Origin: Candidatus Saccharimonadota bacterium
Lineage (GTDB): Bacteria > Patescibacteriota > Saccharimonadia > Saccharimonadales > Saccharimonadaceae
DNA length: 64,000 bases
NCBI GenBank assembly: GCA_017460625.1
Contig: JAFUAT010000013.1
Location: forward strand, 1 to 64,000
Direction: 5' to 3'
The translations under genes were made by a program, and so were the position numbers. Positions 28,035 through 36,677 of the stretch are shown here, piece after piece. Below the pieces are notes generated by a model that saw only the letters and a list, made by a program, of their open reading frames with translations, was not told the origin of the DNA and made no database searches. Within the stretch, counting starts at the first letter, position 1. Each line of letters begins with the position of its first letter.

Positions 28035-28070
28035 ATAAGCATTGACAAAAATGCTTATGTGTGATATAAT
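28035..28070 (+). promoter_or_regulatory. Consensus promoter with an inverted-repeat operator for the T4SS-like operon
   Basis: TTGACA (28042-28047), exactly 17 bases, TATAAT (28065-28070), preceded by TGTGA as an extended -10. The inverted repeat ATAAGCAT (28035-28042) / ATGCTTAT (28051-28058) surrounds the -35, so a bound repressor would shut this promoter. It also lies 11 bases upstream of the divergent pilin-like promoter. Confidence 0.8.
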
Positions 28071-28103
28071 AAACTTAAGCCTAGCTAAGAGGCAGTTTTT
28101 ATT

Positions 28104-31100
28104 ATGAGTGTGAAAAAATACCTAGAAAAACGAACTGGAAAGAGGTTTTTGGGGTGTGTTTTTGCATTTTTGATGTTTTTTATGAGTTTATTCACTGGGA
28201 TTCCAGGTATAACAGGGGTAGAGAATGCATACGCAGAACCTGAAGAAGCAGTTCTTACAACAAGCTCTTCATGCGAGAATAATTTAGGATCTCTGGGGTG
28301 GTTAGTTTGTCCTGCGACAGGGAAAATCTCTGAAGCGGTAGACTTTTTGTATGATAAAATCCAGGATGTTTTAATAATAAATCCTACTCAGCTTGAAAAT
28401 GGATCGCCAGTGTATGAAATCTGGAAATACTTTCAAGGTGTGACAAACATTGTATTTGTGATTTTCTTATTGGTAATTGTTTTGTCCCAGATTACAGGGA
28501 TTGGCATAAGTAATTATGGGGTAAAAAAGGCGTTACCGAAGTTGATTATAGCAGCAATACTCGTTAATCTCTCATTTTACATTTGTTCTTTGGCTGTCGA
28601 TGTGTCGAATATTTTTGGTGCAGGGATAAGGGGTTTGCTTGAGTCAATTGCAGAATCTACTTCTGGTGGAATGGCTCCTACAGCAACTACGGGTGTGCAA
28701 CTGTCTCAGATGTATTCAGCGCTTGCAAGTGGTGCGGCTGCTACGGTTGGTGGAGTGGTGATAGCGTTTGAAACGGGTGCAATTTGGATGTTAATACCGC
28801 TTGCCATTGGTGCTTTGGTATCTGTAGTAATTGGCCTTATTACGATTGCGATGCGTCAGGCGGTGGTGACGCTTCTTATTATGATTGCACCCCTTGCGAT
28901 GATAGCTTATATTTTGCCAAATACTGAGCCTTGGTTTAAAAAATGGCGGCAGACGCTGTTTCAGATGCTAATATTCTATCCTGCATTTTCGTTATTATTT
29001 GGGGCTTCTAGTGTGGCAGGTTGGGCAATTATTGTGTCGTCAAATAGTGGTTTTGGGACATTAATTGGTATTGCTGTACAGATTTTCCCATTATTTTTCT
29101 CTTGGAGTTTGATGAAAATGTCTGGTACAGTGCTTGGAACGATCAATTCGAAACTTACTGGACTTACAAGTGGTATGGTTGGTGGGGTACGTGGTTGGGC
29201 AACCTCTCACCAAGCACTTTCAAAACAGAAACATTTGTCATCGCCAAATGCTTATACTCCGTCTATGAGACTACAACAATTCTTGTCTGATAGAAGAATT
29301 GCGCGTGAAGACGAAACAAAGGAGCATGCAACAACTGTAATGAACAGAGGGCTAGCCTATGGAGCGAGAAGAAACTATAGACGTGGCAGTATCGAGATTC
29401 CATCTAGAGAAGGTGAGGAGGCGTACGAGGAACAGGCAAGAAATGCTGAATATCAAAAGCAGATTCTACGTCATAAGAACAATATGAATAAGGGTCTTGG
29501 TCAGCTCGAAGCAGTGAAAAAGAACGGCACTATGAGACAAAAAGCAAGGCTCGACGCACTGGATGGTCAGAATGTTCAGGCGTTTGATACTCTTAAGATG
29601 GAGCAGGCTAGAGGTGAAATGATTGATTATAAGAATGCGGTTGGTTTCCACAATAGGATGGAAGCTGCAATGAATGCTCATATGGACAGAATGCATGGAA
29701 CTGCCACTGATGATAGCGGCAAAAAGATTGCGAATACTGCTTATAAACCGCACTTTGAGATTGGCAGCACAGAACTCAAGCAGGCTACTAATAGATATGC
29801 TGATCTTTCTAGAATTATGGAGGGTGATGTAATTAGTACTCAGTACGCAGTGGCTACAGCTGCACATGGCTATGACACCCAAAATAAGATAATGGCTACA
29901 AAAATGCAAAAATATATGGATTTGACAGCGCCTACTCAGGATCTTGTGAATCGTTTGACTGAGCTTACTACAGAAAAAGGCTCTGCTGAAACAAATATCG
30001 ACGCGATTATTACTGGGCTTAGAGCACTTAATATGCGCGGCGATACAGATCTTGTAAAAGCTCAAATTGACAACATCCTTGACAAGGAAATTGGCGGTGG
30101 TATAAAGCTCGGTACTCATGCTTCACAGGCTTTAGCTGGATTCTTGATGTTTGACGTAAAAGACTCTGACCCGTGGCTTAGAAGATTTGGTAAATACATC
30201 AACCTTGAGACTGCTCGCGTATACAATAAAAACGAAAGAAAGAATTTGGATTTAAGCTACGAAGAATATATTAATGGCTATCATATGGAGCTAAATGAAG
30301 TGACTGGTGAGCTTGAGAAAATGTTTGCGAAGAAGGGTATGAAGGAACTTATGGAAGGTACGTCGCTTGACAGTATTGAGCGAACGGCGCTTTCTAACTT
30401 TGATGATAGCTTAAAGAAGGCGTACACGTATTATGATAATGAAGGAAAGGCACGTCTTAATGTGGCTAAATATTTGGATAAGCGCGAAGAAGTTCAAACG
30501 GCGATTGGCCCGCAATTTATCTCAGCAAGCCTTAAATATTTGTCTGGTAGCGAACAGCTAGTCAGCGCTGTGAAGTTTTTGACAGGTTATAGTAAAAAAC
30601 AGAGAACAGAAGAATATGTTGATGAAAACGGTGTAAATCAAACACGTGCGGTATATGATTGGGTAGCGGCTTGGGAAAACGGAAAAGAATTTGCGGATGA
30701 TCCTAAGAGAGCGAAGAAGTTCTTTGAGAAGAAGACGCTACAATACTTAGGAGATCAGACGCCTTCACAAATTTTGGGACTTAGGTCGGATTATTATCAA
30801 CCGCTTCAGAATCATTTGGTGGATTCATATGAAGCTGAGAAAATGGAAGGTTGGAGCGAAGAAGCAATTCGCGAACACGAAGAATATATCAAAGAAAAAG
30901 CTGAAATTCAAACTAGATATGGTGATCTTCCACCTGAAGAAGCAAAGAAGAAACGTGAGAACGATATGAAAGTTCTTCGAGATAAGATGGCCGGTGCTCA
31001 GTTTAGACAGCTACTTGACCAGAAGGGTAAACTTAACCAGATTTACAGAACTAGACGTTCTGGTGCAGCAAACAACGCGAAAGACTGGCTTAGAAAATGG

Positions 31101-31487
31101 CTTGATCTTGATAATGAAACGCTCATTAATTTAAGACTTGATGATGATAGGCGCAGAGAAAAACAAGACCTTGAAAAGGCTAAAAAGGCGAGGGCGGAAG
31201 CGCGTGGTGATTCTCCGGAAGAGAATAATGCTGCTGGCGGCAAAATCTATACAGAGCTAGATATGGCAGGCTTTGTTTCGGACATTGAAGATATGTGGCA
31301 GAATCTACGCGACATGGATGATGATATCTTTTATGAAGAATCACTTGAGTATATTGAAAAGACTTTGAGTAAAGAAAGCTTTATAGCGGCCAAGTACAAA
31401 CAATTTAGAAAAAATGATCCGTATGCAGATAGCCATCTATTAAAAGATTATTTGACGGATCTTCTAAACGACCCAGAAAACTATTAA
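28104..31487 (+). CDS. VirB6/TrbL-like membrane protein with a very long cytoplasmic tail
   Basis: 1127 residues. Signal-like N-terminal helix (about 17-45), then roughly six to eight membrane helices up to ~370, including the Ala/Gly-rich MYSALASGAAATVGG region and WFKKWRQTLFQMLIFYPAF, typical of VirB6/TrbL channel proteins. From ~380 to the end the protein is soluble, highly charged and mainly helical. VirB6 homologs form the inner-membrane channel; the ~750-residue tail has no recognised domain and may act as scaffold or effector. First gene of the operon with PrgI and VirB4-like genes, expressed from the consensus promoter upstream. Confidence 0.8.
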   Translation: MSVKKYLEKRTGKRFLGCVFAFLMFFMSLFTGIPGITGVENAYAEPEEAVLTTSSSCENNLGSLGWLVCPATGKISEAVDFLYDKIQDVLIINPTQLENGSPVYEIWKYFQGVTNIVFVIFLLVIVLSQITGIGISNYGVKKALPKLIIAAILVNLSFYICSLAVDVSNIFGAGIRGLLESIAESTSGGMAPTATTGVQLSQMYSALASGAAATVGGVVIAFETGAIWMLIPLAIGALVSVVIGLITIAMRQAVVTLLIMIAPLAMIAYILPNTEPWFKKWRQTLFQMLIFYPAFSLLFGASSVAGWAIIVSSNSGFGTLIGIAVQIFPLFFSWSLMKMSGTVLGTINSKLTGLTSGMVGGVRGWATSHQALSKQKHLSSPNAYTPSMRLQQFLSDRRIAREDETKEHATTVMNRGLAYGARRNYRRGSIEIPSREGEEAYEEQARNAEYQKQILRHKNNMNKGLGQLEAVKKNGTMRQKARLDALDGQNVQAFDTLKMEQARGEMIDYKNAVGFHNRMEAAMNAHMDRMHGTATDDSGKKIANTAYKPHFEIGSTELKQATNRYADLSRIMEGDVISTQYAVATAAHGYDTQNKIMATKMQKYMDLTAPTQDLVNRLTELTTEKGSAETNIDAIITGLRALNMRGDTDLVKAQIDNILDKEIGGGIKLGTHASQALAGFLMFDVKDSDPWLRRFGKYINLETARVYNKNERKNLDLSYEEYINGYHMELNEVTGELEKMFAKKGMKELMEGTSLDSIERTALSNFDDSLKKAYTYYDNEGKARLNVAKYLDKREEVQTAIGPQFISASLKYLSGSEQLVSAVKFLTGYSKKQRTEEYVDENGVNQTRAVYDWVAAWENGKEFADDPKRAKKFFEKKTLQYLGDQTPSQILGLRSDYYQPLQNHLVDSYEAEKMEGWSEEAIREHEEYIKEKAEIQTRYGDLPPEEAKKKRENDMKVLRDKMAGAQFRQLLDQKGKLNQIYRTRRSGAANNAKDWLRKWLDLDNETLINLRLDDDRRREKQDLEKAKKARAEARGDSPEENNAAGGKIYTELDMAGFVSDIEDMWQNLRDMDDDIFYEESLEYIEKTLSKESFIAAKYKQFRKNDPYADSHLLKDYLTDLLNDPENY

Positions 31488-31507
31488 ACTTGTGCTATAA
31501 TTAAAGT

Positions 31508-32458
31508 ATGGCGCAATACAAAGTGCCTCAGGATGTTGAGGCGGACGATAAATTACTCGGACCGTTTAGCTTTCGGCAGTTCGTTTATCTTTTGATAGCG
31601 GCAGGGCTTGCTGCGATGGCGGTGGGGCTTTTTCAACTGTTTCCATTGCTTGCGATTATTCCAGTGCCTTTTGTGTTTTTCTTTTTGGCGCTTGCTTTAC
31701 CACTTAAAAAAGATCAGCCGATGGAAACGTATTTAGCGGCAATTGTTTCTTATCATTTAAAACCACGCGCTAGATGGTGGATGCCGGGACAAAGGGAAAA
31801 TACAATTTTAATTACCGCTCCTAAAAAAGTTGATGAGAACCGAACTCGTGATATTTCTGGTGAAGAAGCAACGCATAGACTTTCGTTTTTGGCGGATATT
31901 GTGGATACTGGTGGTTATGCAATTAAAGGAGTTGGGTCTAGTCCAATGCGGGAAGATTTGGTGGCAGAAGCCAATGCTACCCCAGACATGTTTGAAACAT
32001 ATCAATCTCAGGTACTGAACCGGGTAATTGATCAGGATAAAATGAGTCGTCATGAGACTGCGGTAAAGGAAATGAGAGAGGCGATTAAGCGAAACTCCGA
32101 GGCAGAGAAGATTCCGGATGAGCCAGAGCCAGAACCAGAACTGGAGATAAAAGTTGTTCCAGAGACGGACAACGATGAAGAGCTAAATGAAGATAAAATG
32201 CTTTATGAACCGATTTTGGTGCCATCTTCGGACAAAAAAGATTCAGATACTGATTTTACAAGTGTGAGCTTGCGTGATTCGGCAATACTAAAACCGGACA
32301 AGGATATTACAAATACGGAGGTTTTGGTAAGGCCACAAAATGATAGTATAATGGAATTAGCAAACAACACTGATTTTTCGGTTGCGACCATCGCAAAAGA
32401 AGCTAATAGAATAAACAGAAAGGAAAAGAGCGGAGAAGTATTTATTTCGCTACATTAG
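31508..32458 (+). CDS. PrgI-family T4SS protein
   Basis: 316 residues. The N-terminal ~90 residues match the PrgI family: a polar start KLLGPFSFRQF, two adjacent membrane helices (about 22-62), then the basic segment HLKPRARWWMPG. The remaining ~220 residues are acidic and likely disordered (EPEPELEIKVVPETDNDEE), unlike compact PrgI proteins. PrgI family genes usually precede VirB4 in Gram-positive conjugation loci, as here. TGTGCTATAAT ends 6 bases before the ATG, so it has its own leaderless start besides operon transcription. Confidence 0.82.
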   Translation: MAQYKVPQDVEADDKLLGPFSFRQFVYLLIAAGLAAMAVGLFQLFPLLAIIPVPFVFFFLALALPLKKDQPMETYLAAIVSYHLKPRARWWMPGQRENTILITAPKKVDENRTRDISGEEATHRLSFLADIVDTGGYAIKGVGSSPMREDLVAEANATPDMFETYQSQVLNRVIDQDKMSRHETAVKEMREAIKRNSEAEKIPDEPEPEPELEIKVVPETDNDEELNEDKMLYEPILVPSSDKKDSDTDFTSVSLRDSAILKPDKDITNTEVLVRPQNDSIMELANNTDFSVATIAKEANRINRKEKSGEVFISLH

Positions 32459-32461
32459 ATT

Positions 32462-33427
32462 ATGAATCCACAGCAACCACAACAAATTTTACCAAATCAG
32501 AATGCTGCGGCTGGTTCGCCGCAACAGATTTTGCCAAATCAGCAAAATGTGATGCAGCCAAATATGATGGCGCAAGGAAACCCGATGCAGCCAAATATGA
32601 TGGCTCAGAATCAAATGATGGGGCAGCCAATGATGGGGCAACCAATGATGAATCCACAAATGGCAAATCCGCAAATGATAAACCAGCAGATGATGATGAA
32701 CCAAATGGCGCAACCCCAACCTGTTCCTAATAAAAAAGATAATCCGATGTCTACACAAGCTACATTAATGATTTCTGAGCTTAGAGACAATGTGGTGATT
32801 ATGAAAGACGGCTCTTTTAGGGCGGTGGTAGCTTGTAAATCAATTAACTTTGATTTGATGAGCGAAGTGGAACGAGAGAGTGTAGAATATTCGTATCAGA
32901 ACTTTTTGAATTCGCTTACATTTACTACACAAATTATGGTAAGAAGTCAGAGAGTTGATATTGGTCCGTATCTTTCTAGATTGACTGAAATCAGAAGGAA
33001 TAATGATAACCTGCTTCTTGGTGTTTTGATGGATGATTACATAAACTTTATTGAGCTTCTGTCACAGGAAGCAAATATTATGGATAAATCGTTCTTTATC
33101 GTGATCCCGTATTATACTTCGCCAGATGCAGAAAAATCATTGCAGGAGACTAAAAATTTCTTTAAGACTTTCTCAAGAAGCAAAGGTCCAGAAGTGACTA
33201 AGATTGATAGGAATACTTACGATAAAGCAATGGAAGAAATAACTAATAGAGTAGACACGGTGACATCGGGGCTTTATCAGATTGGTATTCACTCAGTACG
33301 GCTAAACACGAAGGAGCTCGCAGAGCTATATTATAACTTTAATAACCCAGATACAGCGGTCAGAGAGCCATTGGTGGATTTCTCTAAACTTGCTACACTT
33401 TACGTTAAGAAAGGAGAGAAGGAATAA
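32462..33427 (+). CDS. VirB4-N-like protein with Gln/Met/Asn-rich N-terminal repeats
   Basis: 321 residues. The first ~95 residues are repeats of Q, M, N and P (NMMAQ, MMGQP, NPQM), a low-complexity leader. From ~97 onward the fold looks like the N-terminal domain of VirB4/TraC proteins (ELRDNVVIMKDGSFRAVVACKSINFDLMSE, then QRVDIGPYLSRL). No Walker motifs, so not an ATPase. It is followed by the full VirB4 gene with a TAATG overlap, suggesting that the two products assemble together. Membrane association unclear. Confidence 0.72.
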   Translation: MNPQQPQQILPNQNAAAGSPQQILPNQQNVMQPNMMAQGNPMQPNMMAQNQMMGQPMMGQPMMNPQMANPQMINQQMMMNQMAQPQPVPNKKDNPMSTQATLMISELRDNVVIMKDGSFRAVVACKSINFDLMSEVERESVEYSYQNFLNSLTFTTQIMVRSQRVDIGPYLSRLTEIRRNNDNLLLGVLMDDYINFIELLSQEANIMDKSFFIVIPYYTSPDAEKSLQETKNFFKTFSRSKGPEVTKIDRNTYDKAMEEITNRVDTVTSGLYQIGIHSVRLNTKELAELYYNFNNPDTAVREPLVDFSKLATLYVKKGEKE

Positions 33428-35241
33428 TGGCTAGAAAAAAGAAAAAACTGACCGCGGTACAAATTGCGGCGCAGGCTGAAGCCACTGAGATGGCGGAAAT
33501 CCAAAGGGCGTTTGAACAGGGTACAAATACTTTACGTGATTTGATTTCGCCGTCAGCGATTGAGATTCACTCGGATTATTTTCGTTTAGGAACTAAATAC
33601 GGACGAACGATTTATGTTTATGGTTACCCAAGGACGTTATTTACAGGATGGATTTCGCCAATTATCAATATTGATGAAGTAATTGATGTTTCTATGTATA
33701 TTTATCCGGTGGAATCGGCGATTGTGATGAAGAACTTGAAGACGAAAGCGACGCAGCTTGAGGCTTCGATGAATTTGAATGCTGAAAAGGGCAAAATTCG
33801 TGATCCAGAGCTCGAAGCGGCATTGATGGATACAGAAGAACTTCGTGATCAATTGCAGGTGGGAGCAGAAAGATTTTTCCGTTTTGGACTTTATGTGACA
33901 ATTTGGGCGGATTCTTTGGATGAACTTAAATTTGTTCAGCAAAAAATTGAAACAATCTTTGGTCAGCAAATGATTTTTTCGAAGGTGGCTAATTCACAGC
34001 AGGAACAGGGGCTTAATTCGATTATGCCGCAATGTACTGATCAACTGCAGATTCGCCGAAATATGAATACTGGTGCGATTTCTACTTCTTTCCCATTTAC
34101 TTCTGCAGATTTAACTCAGGACAAAGGCATTTTGTATGGTGTAAATATGCATAATAATGGGTTAGTGATTTTTGATAGATTTTCGCTTGAAAATGCAAAC
34201 ATGGTGGTATTTGCGAAGTCTGGTGCTGGTAAATCATTTACAGTGAAGCTGGAGGCGCTACGTTCGATGATGACGGGTGCGGAAATTTTGATTATTGATC
34301 CAGAAAACGAATATCAGAAGCTGTGTGATGCGGTGGGTGGTTCCTATATTCGTTTGTCTTTAAACTCAGATGTGAGAATTAATCCTTTTGACTTGCCAAA
34401 GGTGGTAGATGCAGAGGATGCGAACGATGCTCTAAGGGCAAATTTGGTGACGCTACACGGTCTCTTTAGATTGATGCTTGGTGGAACGACGGCAGATGGT
34501 AGAAAAATTGGTTTAACGCCAAACGAAGAAGCAGATCTAGATCAAGCTTTAATTGATACTTATGCAAGGGCGGGTATTACGTCTGATCCTTTGACTCATC
34601 AATCTACGCCACCGACGATTTCGAATTTGTATGATACGCTTTTACACATGGGTGGATCGGGTCCGCAAATGGCGCAGAGACTTCGTAAATATACGACTGG
34701 TACGTTTGCAGGGATTTTCTCACAACAGTCAAATATAGATATTAATAACCAAATGGTGGTATTTAATATTCGTGATCTAGAAGACGAGCTTCGGCCGGTG
34801 GCGATGTATATTGTACTGTCGCATATTTGGAATATCGTACGGGCGAATCAAAAGAAACGGCTTCTAATTGTAGATGAGGCTTGGCAGCTAATGCAACACG
34901 AAGATTCGGCAAACTTTTTGTTTTCTTTGGCGAAACGTGCACGTAAGTATTATCTTGGGCTAACTACGATTACTCAGGACGTGGAAGATTTCATGGGTAT
35001 GAAAATGGGACGAGCAATTGTGGCAAATTCGTCTATGCAGCTCCTATTGAAACAGTCGGCTTCGGCCGTGGATGTGCTAGTGGATGTGTTTAAGTTGACT
35101 GAGGAGGAAAAACGAAGACTCGCGAATTTCCCAGTGGGACAAGGGTTGTTCTTTGCTGGACAAAACCACGTTCATATCCAAATCATTGCATCGGAGACAG
35201 AAGAAAAATTGATTACTACTAATCCAAGTCAACAACAATAG
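33427..35241 (+). CDS. VirB4-like secretion ATPase
   Basis: 604 residues. A CagE/TrbE/VirB-type N-terminal domain (about 45-240) is followed by the ATPase domain with Walker A FAKSGAGKSFTVK (about 261-273), EILIIDPENEYQ, and Walker B RLLIVDEAWQLMQ. The C-terminal LTTITQDVEDF and IVANSSMQLLLKQ are conserved VirB4 features. VirB4 powers assembly or substrate transfer in type IV secretion and related DNA-uptake machines. The gene is translationally coupled to the preceding one. No relaxase or VirD4 coupling protein is seen in the window. Confidence 0.93.
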   Translation: MARKKKKLTAVQIAAQAEATEMAEIQRAFEQGTNTLRDLISPSAIEIHSDYFRLGTKYGRTIYVYGYPRTLFTGWISPIINIDEVIDVSMYIYPVESAIVMKNLKTKATQLEASMNLNAEKGKIRDPELEAALMDTEELRDQLQVGAERFFRFGLYVTIWADSLDELKFVQQKIETIFGQQMIFSKVANSQQEQGLNSIMPQCTDQLQIRRNMNTGAISTSFPFTSADLTQDKGILYGVNMHNNGLVIFDRFSLENANMVVFAKSGAGKSFTVKLEALRSMMTGAEILIIDPENEYQKLCDAVGGSYIRLSLNSDVRINPFDLPKVVDAEDANDALRANLVTLHGLFRLMLGGTTADGRKIGLTPNEEADLDQALIDTYARAGITSDPLTHQSTPPTISNLYDTLLHMGGSGPQMAQRLRKYTTGTFAGIFSQQSNIDINNQMVVFNIRDLEDELRPVAMYIVLSHIWNIVRANQKKRLLIVDEAWQLMQHEDSANFLFSLAKRARKYYLGLTTITQDVEDFMGMKMGRAIVANSSMQLLLKQSASAVDVLVDVFKLTEEEKRRLANFPVGQGLFFAGQNHVHIQIIASETEEKLITTNPSQQQ

Positions 35242-35268
35242 ATTTTTGCTATTTTGCTCAAGAGGTAT

Positions 35269-35295
35269 AACAGCAGTGATTGGCCGTGCTGTTTT
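35269..35295 (+). terminator. Possible weak terminator after virB4-like gene
   Basis: AACAGCA (35269-35275) can pair with TGCTGTT (35287-35293), with a short T run after it. A second copy of GTGCTGTTTTA follows at about 35320-35331, so alternative pairing is possible. The stem is short, so this is tentative. Confidence 0.4.
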
Positions 35296-35354
35296 GGAGA
35301 TTTATAGAAGCGGCTGGTCGTGCTGTTTTACTATAAATATGTTATAATATGTTT

Positions 35355-36626
35355 ATGAAGCTGAAGGGTTTTGTGATTGGTTTTGTTGCGATGGTTTTGG
35401 CGACTTTGCCTGGTAACGCTTTGGCTATAAAATTGATTGACGAAGAGCTTTTATACTACTATGGGCAGAATGGCATTTATCATTATAATGGTTCTGCGGA
35501 AAGATGTGGGCCGAGTGATGGTGGTAATCAAAATTATGCTGGCGTGCCTGTGTGGAGCGATGCAGAATTGGAAGCAATTTCGGATAACCAGGCAATTTAT
35601 GAAGAAGCAGCAAGTGCTTATGATATTCCTTGGCAGATTCTTGCGGTGATTCATAGTATGGAAACGAATCTACAACGGTATAATCCCGCAAATGGGCAGG
35701 GTGTTTATCAATTATATAGTTATACTGGTGGTGGAAATAATGCAAACAGCTTTGCGCCGGCGGCGGAAATTTCTGAGGAAGAATTTCGAGAACAAACGAT
35801 GATGGCTGCGGAGATAATTAGCAACTCTGCGGGCGATTTGACTGATGCTGATGCGGTGAAACGTTTGTTTTTTAGCTACAATGGAATGGCTTCGGAATAC
35901 ATAGAAAAGGCGCTTCTTATGGGTTACTCACTAGAGGAAGCTGAAAACGGGGAAGGTTCTCCATATGTGATGAATCGATATGATAGTGATAGAGATTCGA
36001 CTGCCGCAGAAATGAACGAAAACTGGGCAGGGAGATTTGTAGCGGATGGAGAGTATGATTCGAGCTCGGTATCTAGTGAATTTGGTGCGTTTGTAAAATA
36101 TCAGGCACTAGCTGGAAATATTTATTGTTCTGATAATGGTGGTGGAATTGTTGAGACGGCGTTACTGCTTTCTTGGGAAGGAACGGGACACAGTAAGGAC
36201 GATCCGAAGCCAGAATATGTGGATGCGATGAGAGAAGTTGGAACATATTTTGAGCCATGTCAAAGCGGTGGAAATTGTGCACCGATTGGGGCATCTTGTG
36301 ATATATTTGTTTCTACTGTAATGAGATATTCTGGGTCGGATCCAGATTTTCCGGCGACAGGACCGGCAGTACAAGAAGAATATATGGCTTCTCGCTCAGA
36401 TATGTATATGCAGGTTCTTGCGACTGATGTGAGTGATTTGGAGCCTGGGGATATACTTGTTACAACTGAAAATGGCAGGCATATATATTTGTATCTTGGT
36501 GATGGGATGCAGGCATCAGCTTCTTATGATGATAGAACTGGAGAACATTTTGAGGGGGTGTATTTAGAAGATAATGGTACTGGGGCTGGGTCTAGGCATT
36601 ATAGTGTTTATAGAAGGATACAGTAG
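35355..36626 (+). CDS. Secreted bifunctional wall hydrolase (lysozyme-like plus NlpC/P60-like), VirB1-type
   Basis: About 423 residues. Signal peptide (about 1-24, ending NALA). A lysozyme-like region near 85-170 has IPWQILAVIHSMETNLQRY with a candidate catalytic Glu and a short SYNG motif. The C-terminal ~160 residues look like a cysteine amidase/endopeptidase: ASCDIFVSTVMRYSG (Cys near 310), LEPGDILV, and NGRHIYLYLG with a candidate His. ATG 35355 is preferred over 35349 because TATAAT (35343-35348) then sits exactly 6 bases before it. Its place after virB4 suggests it opens the wall for the secretion apparatus, as VirB1 or CwlT do. Confidence 0.8.
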   Translation: MKLKGFVIGFVAMVLATLPGNALAIKLIDEELLYYYGQNGIYHYNGSAERCGPSDGGNQNYAGVPVWSDAELEAISDNQAIYEEAASAYDIPWQILAVIHSMETNLQRYNPANGQGVYQLYSYTGGGNNANSFAPAAEISEEEFREQTMMAAEIISNSAGDLTDADAVKRLFFSYNGMASEYIEKALLMGYSLEEAENGEGSPYVMNRYDSDRDSTAAEMNENWAGRFVADGEYDSSSVSSEFGAFVKYQALAGNIYCSDNGGGIVETALLLSWEGTGHSKDDPKPEYVDAMREVGTYFEPCQSGGNCAPIGASCDIFVSTVMRYSGSDPDFPATGPAVQEEYMASRSDMYMQVLATDVSDLEPGDILVTTENGRHIYLYLGDGMQASASYDDRTGEHFEGVYLEDNGTGAGSRHYSVYRRIQ

Positions 36627-36633
36627 TTAGCTA

Positions 36634-36671
36634 CTGGCACTCTTGCTTTTTGAGTGCTAATAATATATAAT
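36634..36671 (+). promoter_or_regulatory. CIRCE operator and promoter of dnaJ
   Basis: CTGGCACTC (36634-36642), a 9-base spacer and GAGTGCTAA (36652-36660): CIRCE with a perfect right arm and two changes on the left. The spacer contains the -35 TTGCTT (36643-36648), 17 bases before TATAAT (36666-36671), so HrcA would cover the promoter. The -10 is 6 bases before the ATG. Confidence 0.88.
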
Positions 36672-36677
36672 ATATAT

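Noticed and set aside
32462-35241. The two VirB4-like genes as one frameshifted gene
   Set aside because: The second gene has a complete N-terminal domain and its own start overlapping the first stop; the first has a different N-terminal leader. This looks like two coupled genes.
24620-36626. Integrated conjugative element
   Set aside because: No integrase, relaxase, attachment-site repeats or coupling protein are visible, and housekeeping genes (uvrA, groEL, dnaJ, rny) are interleaved on both sides. tRNA-Ser at 23017 has no repeated 3' end that I can see.
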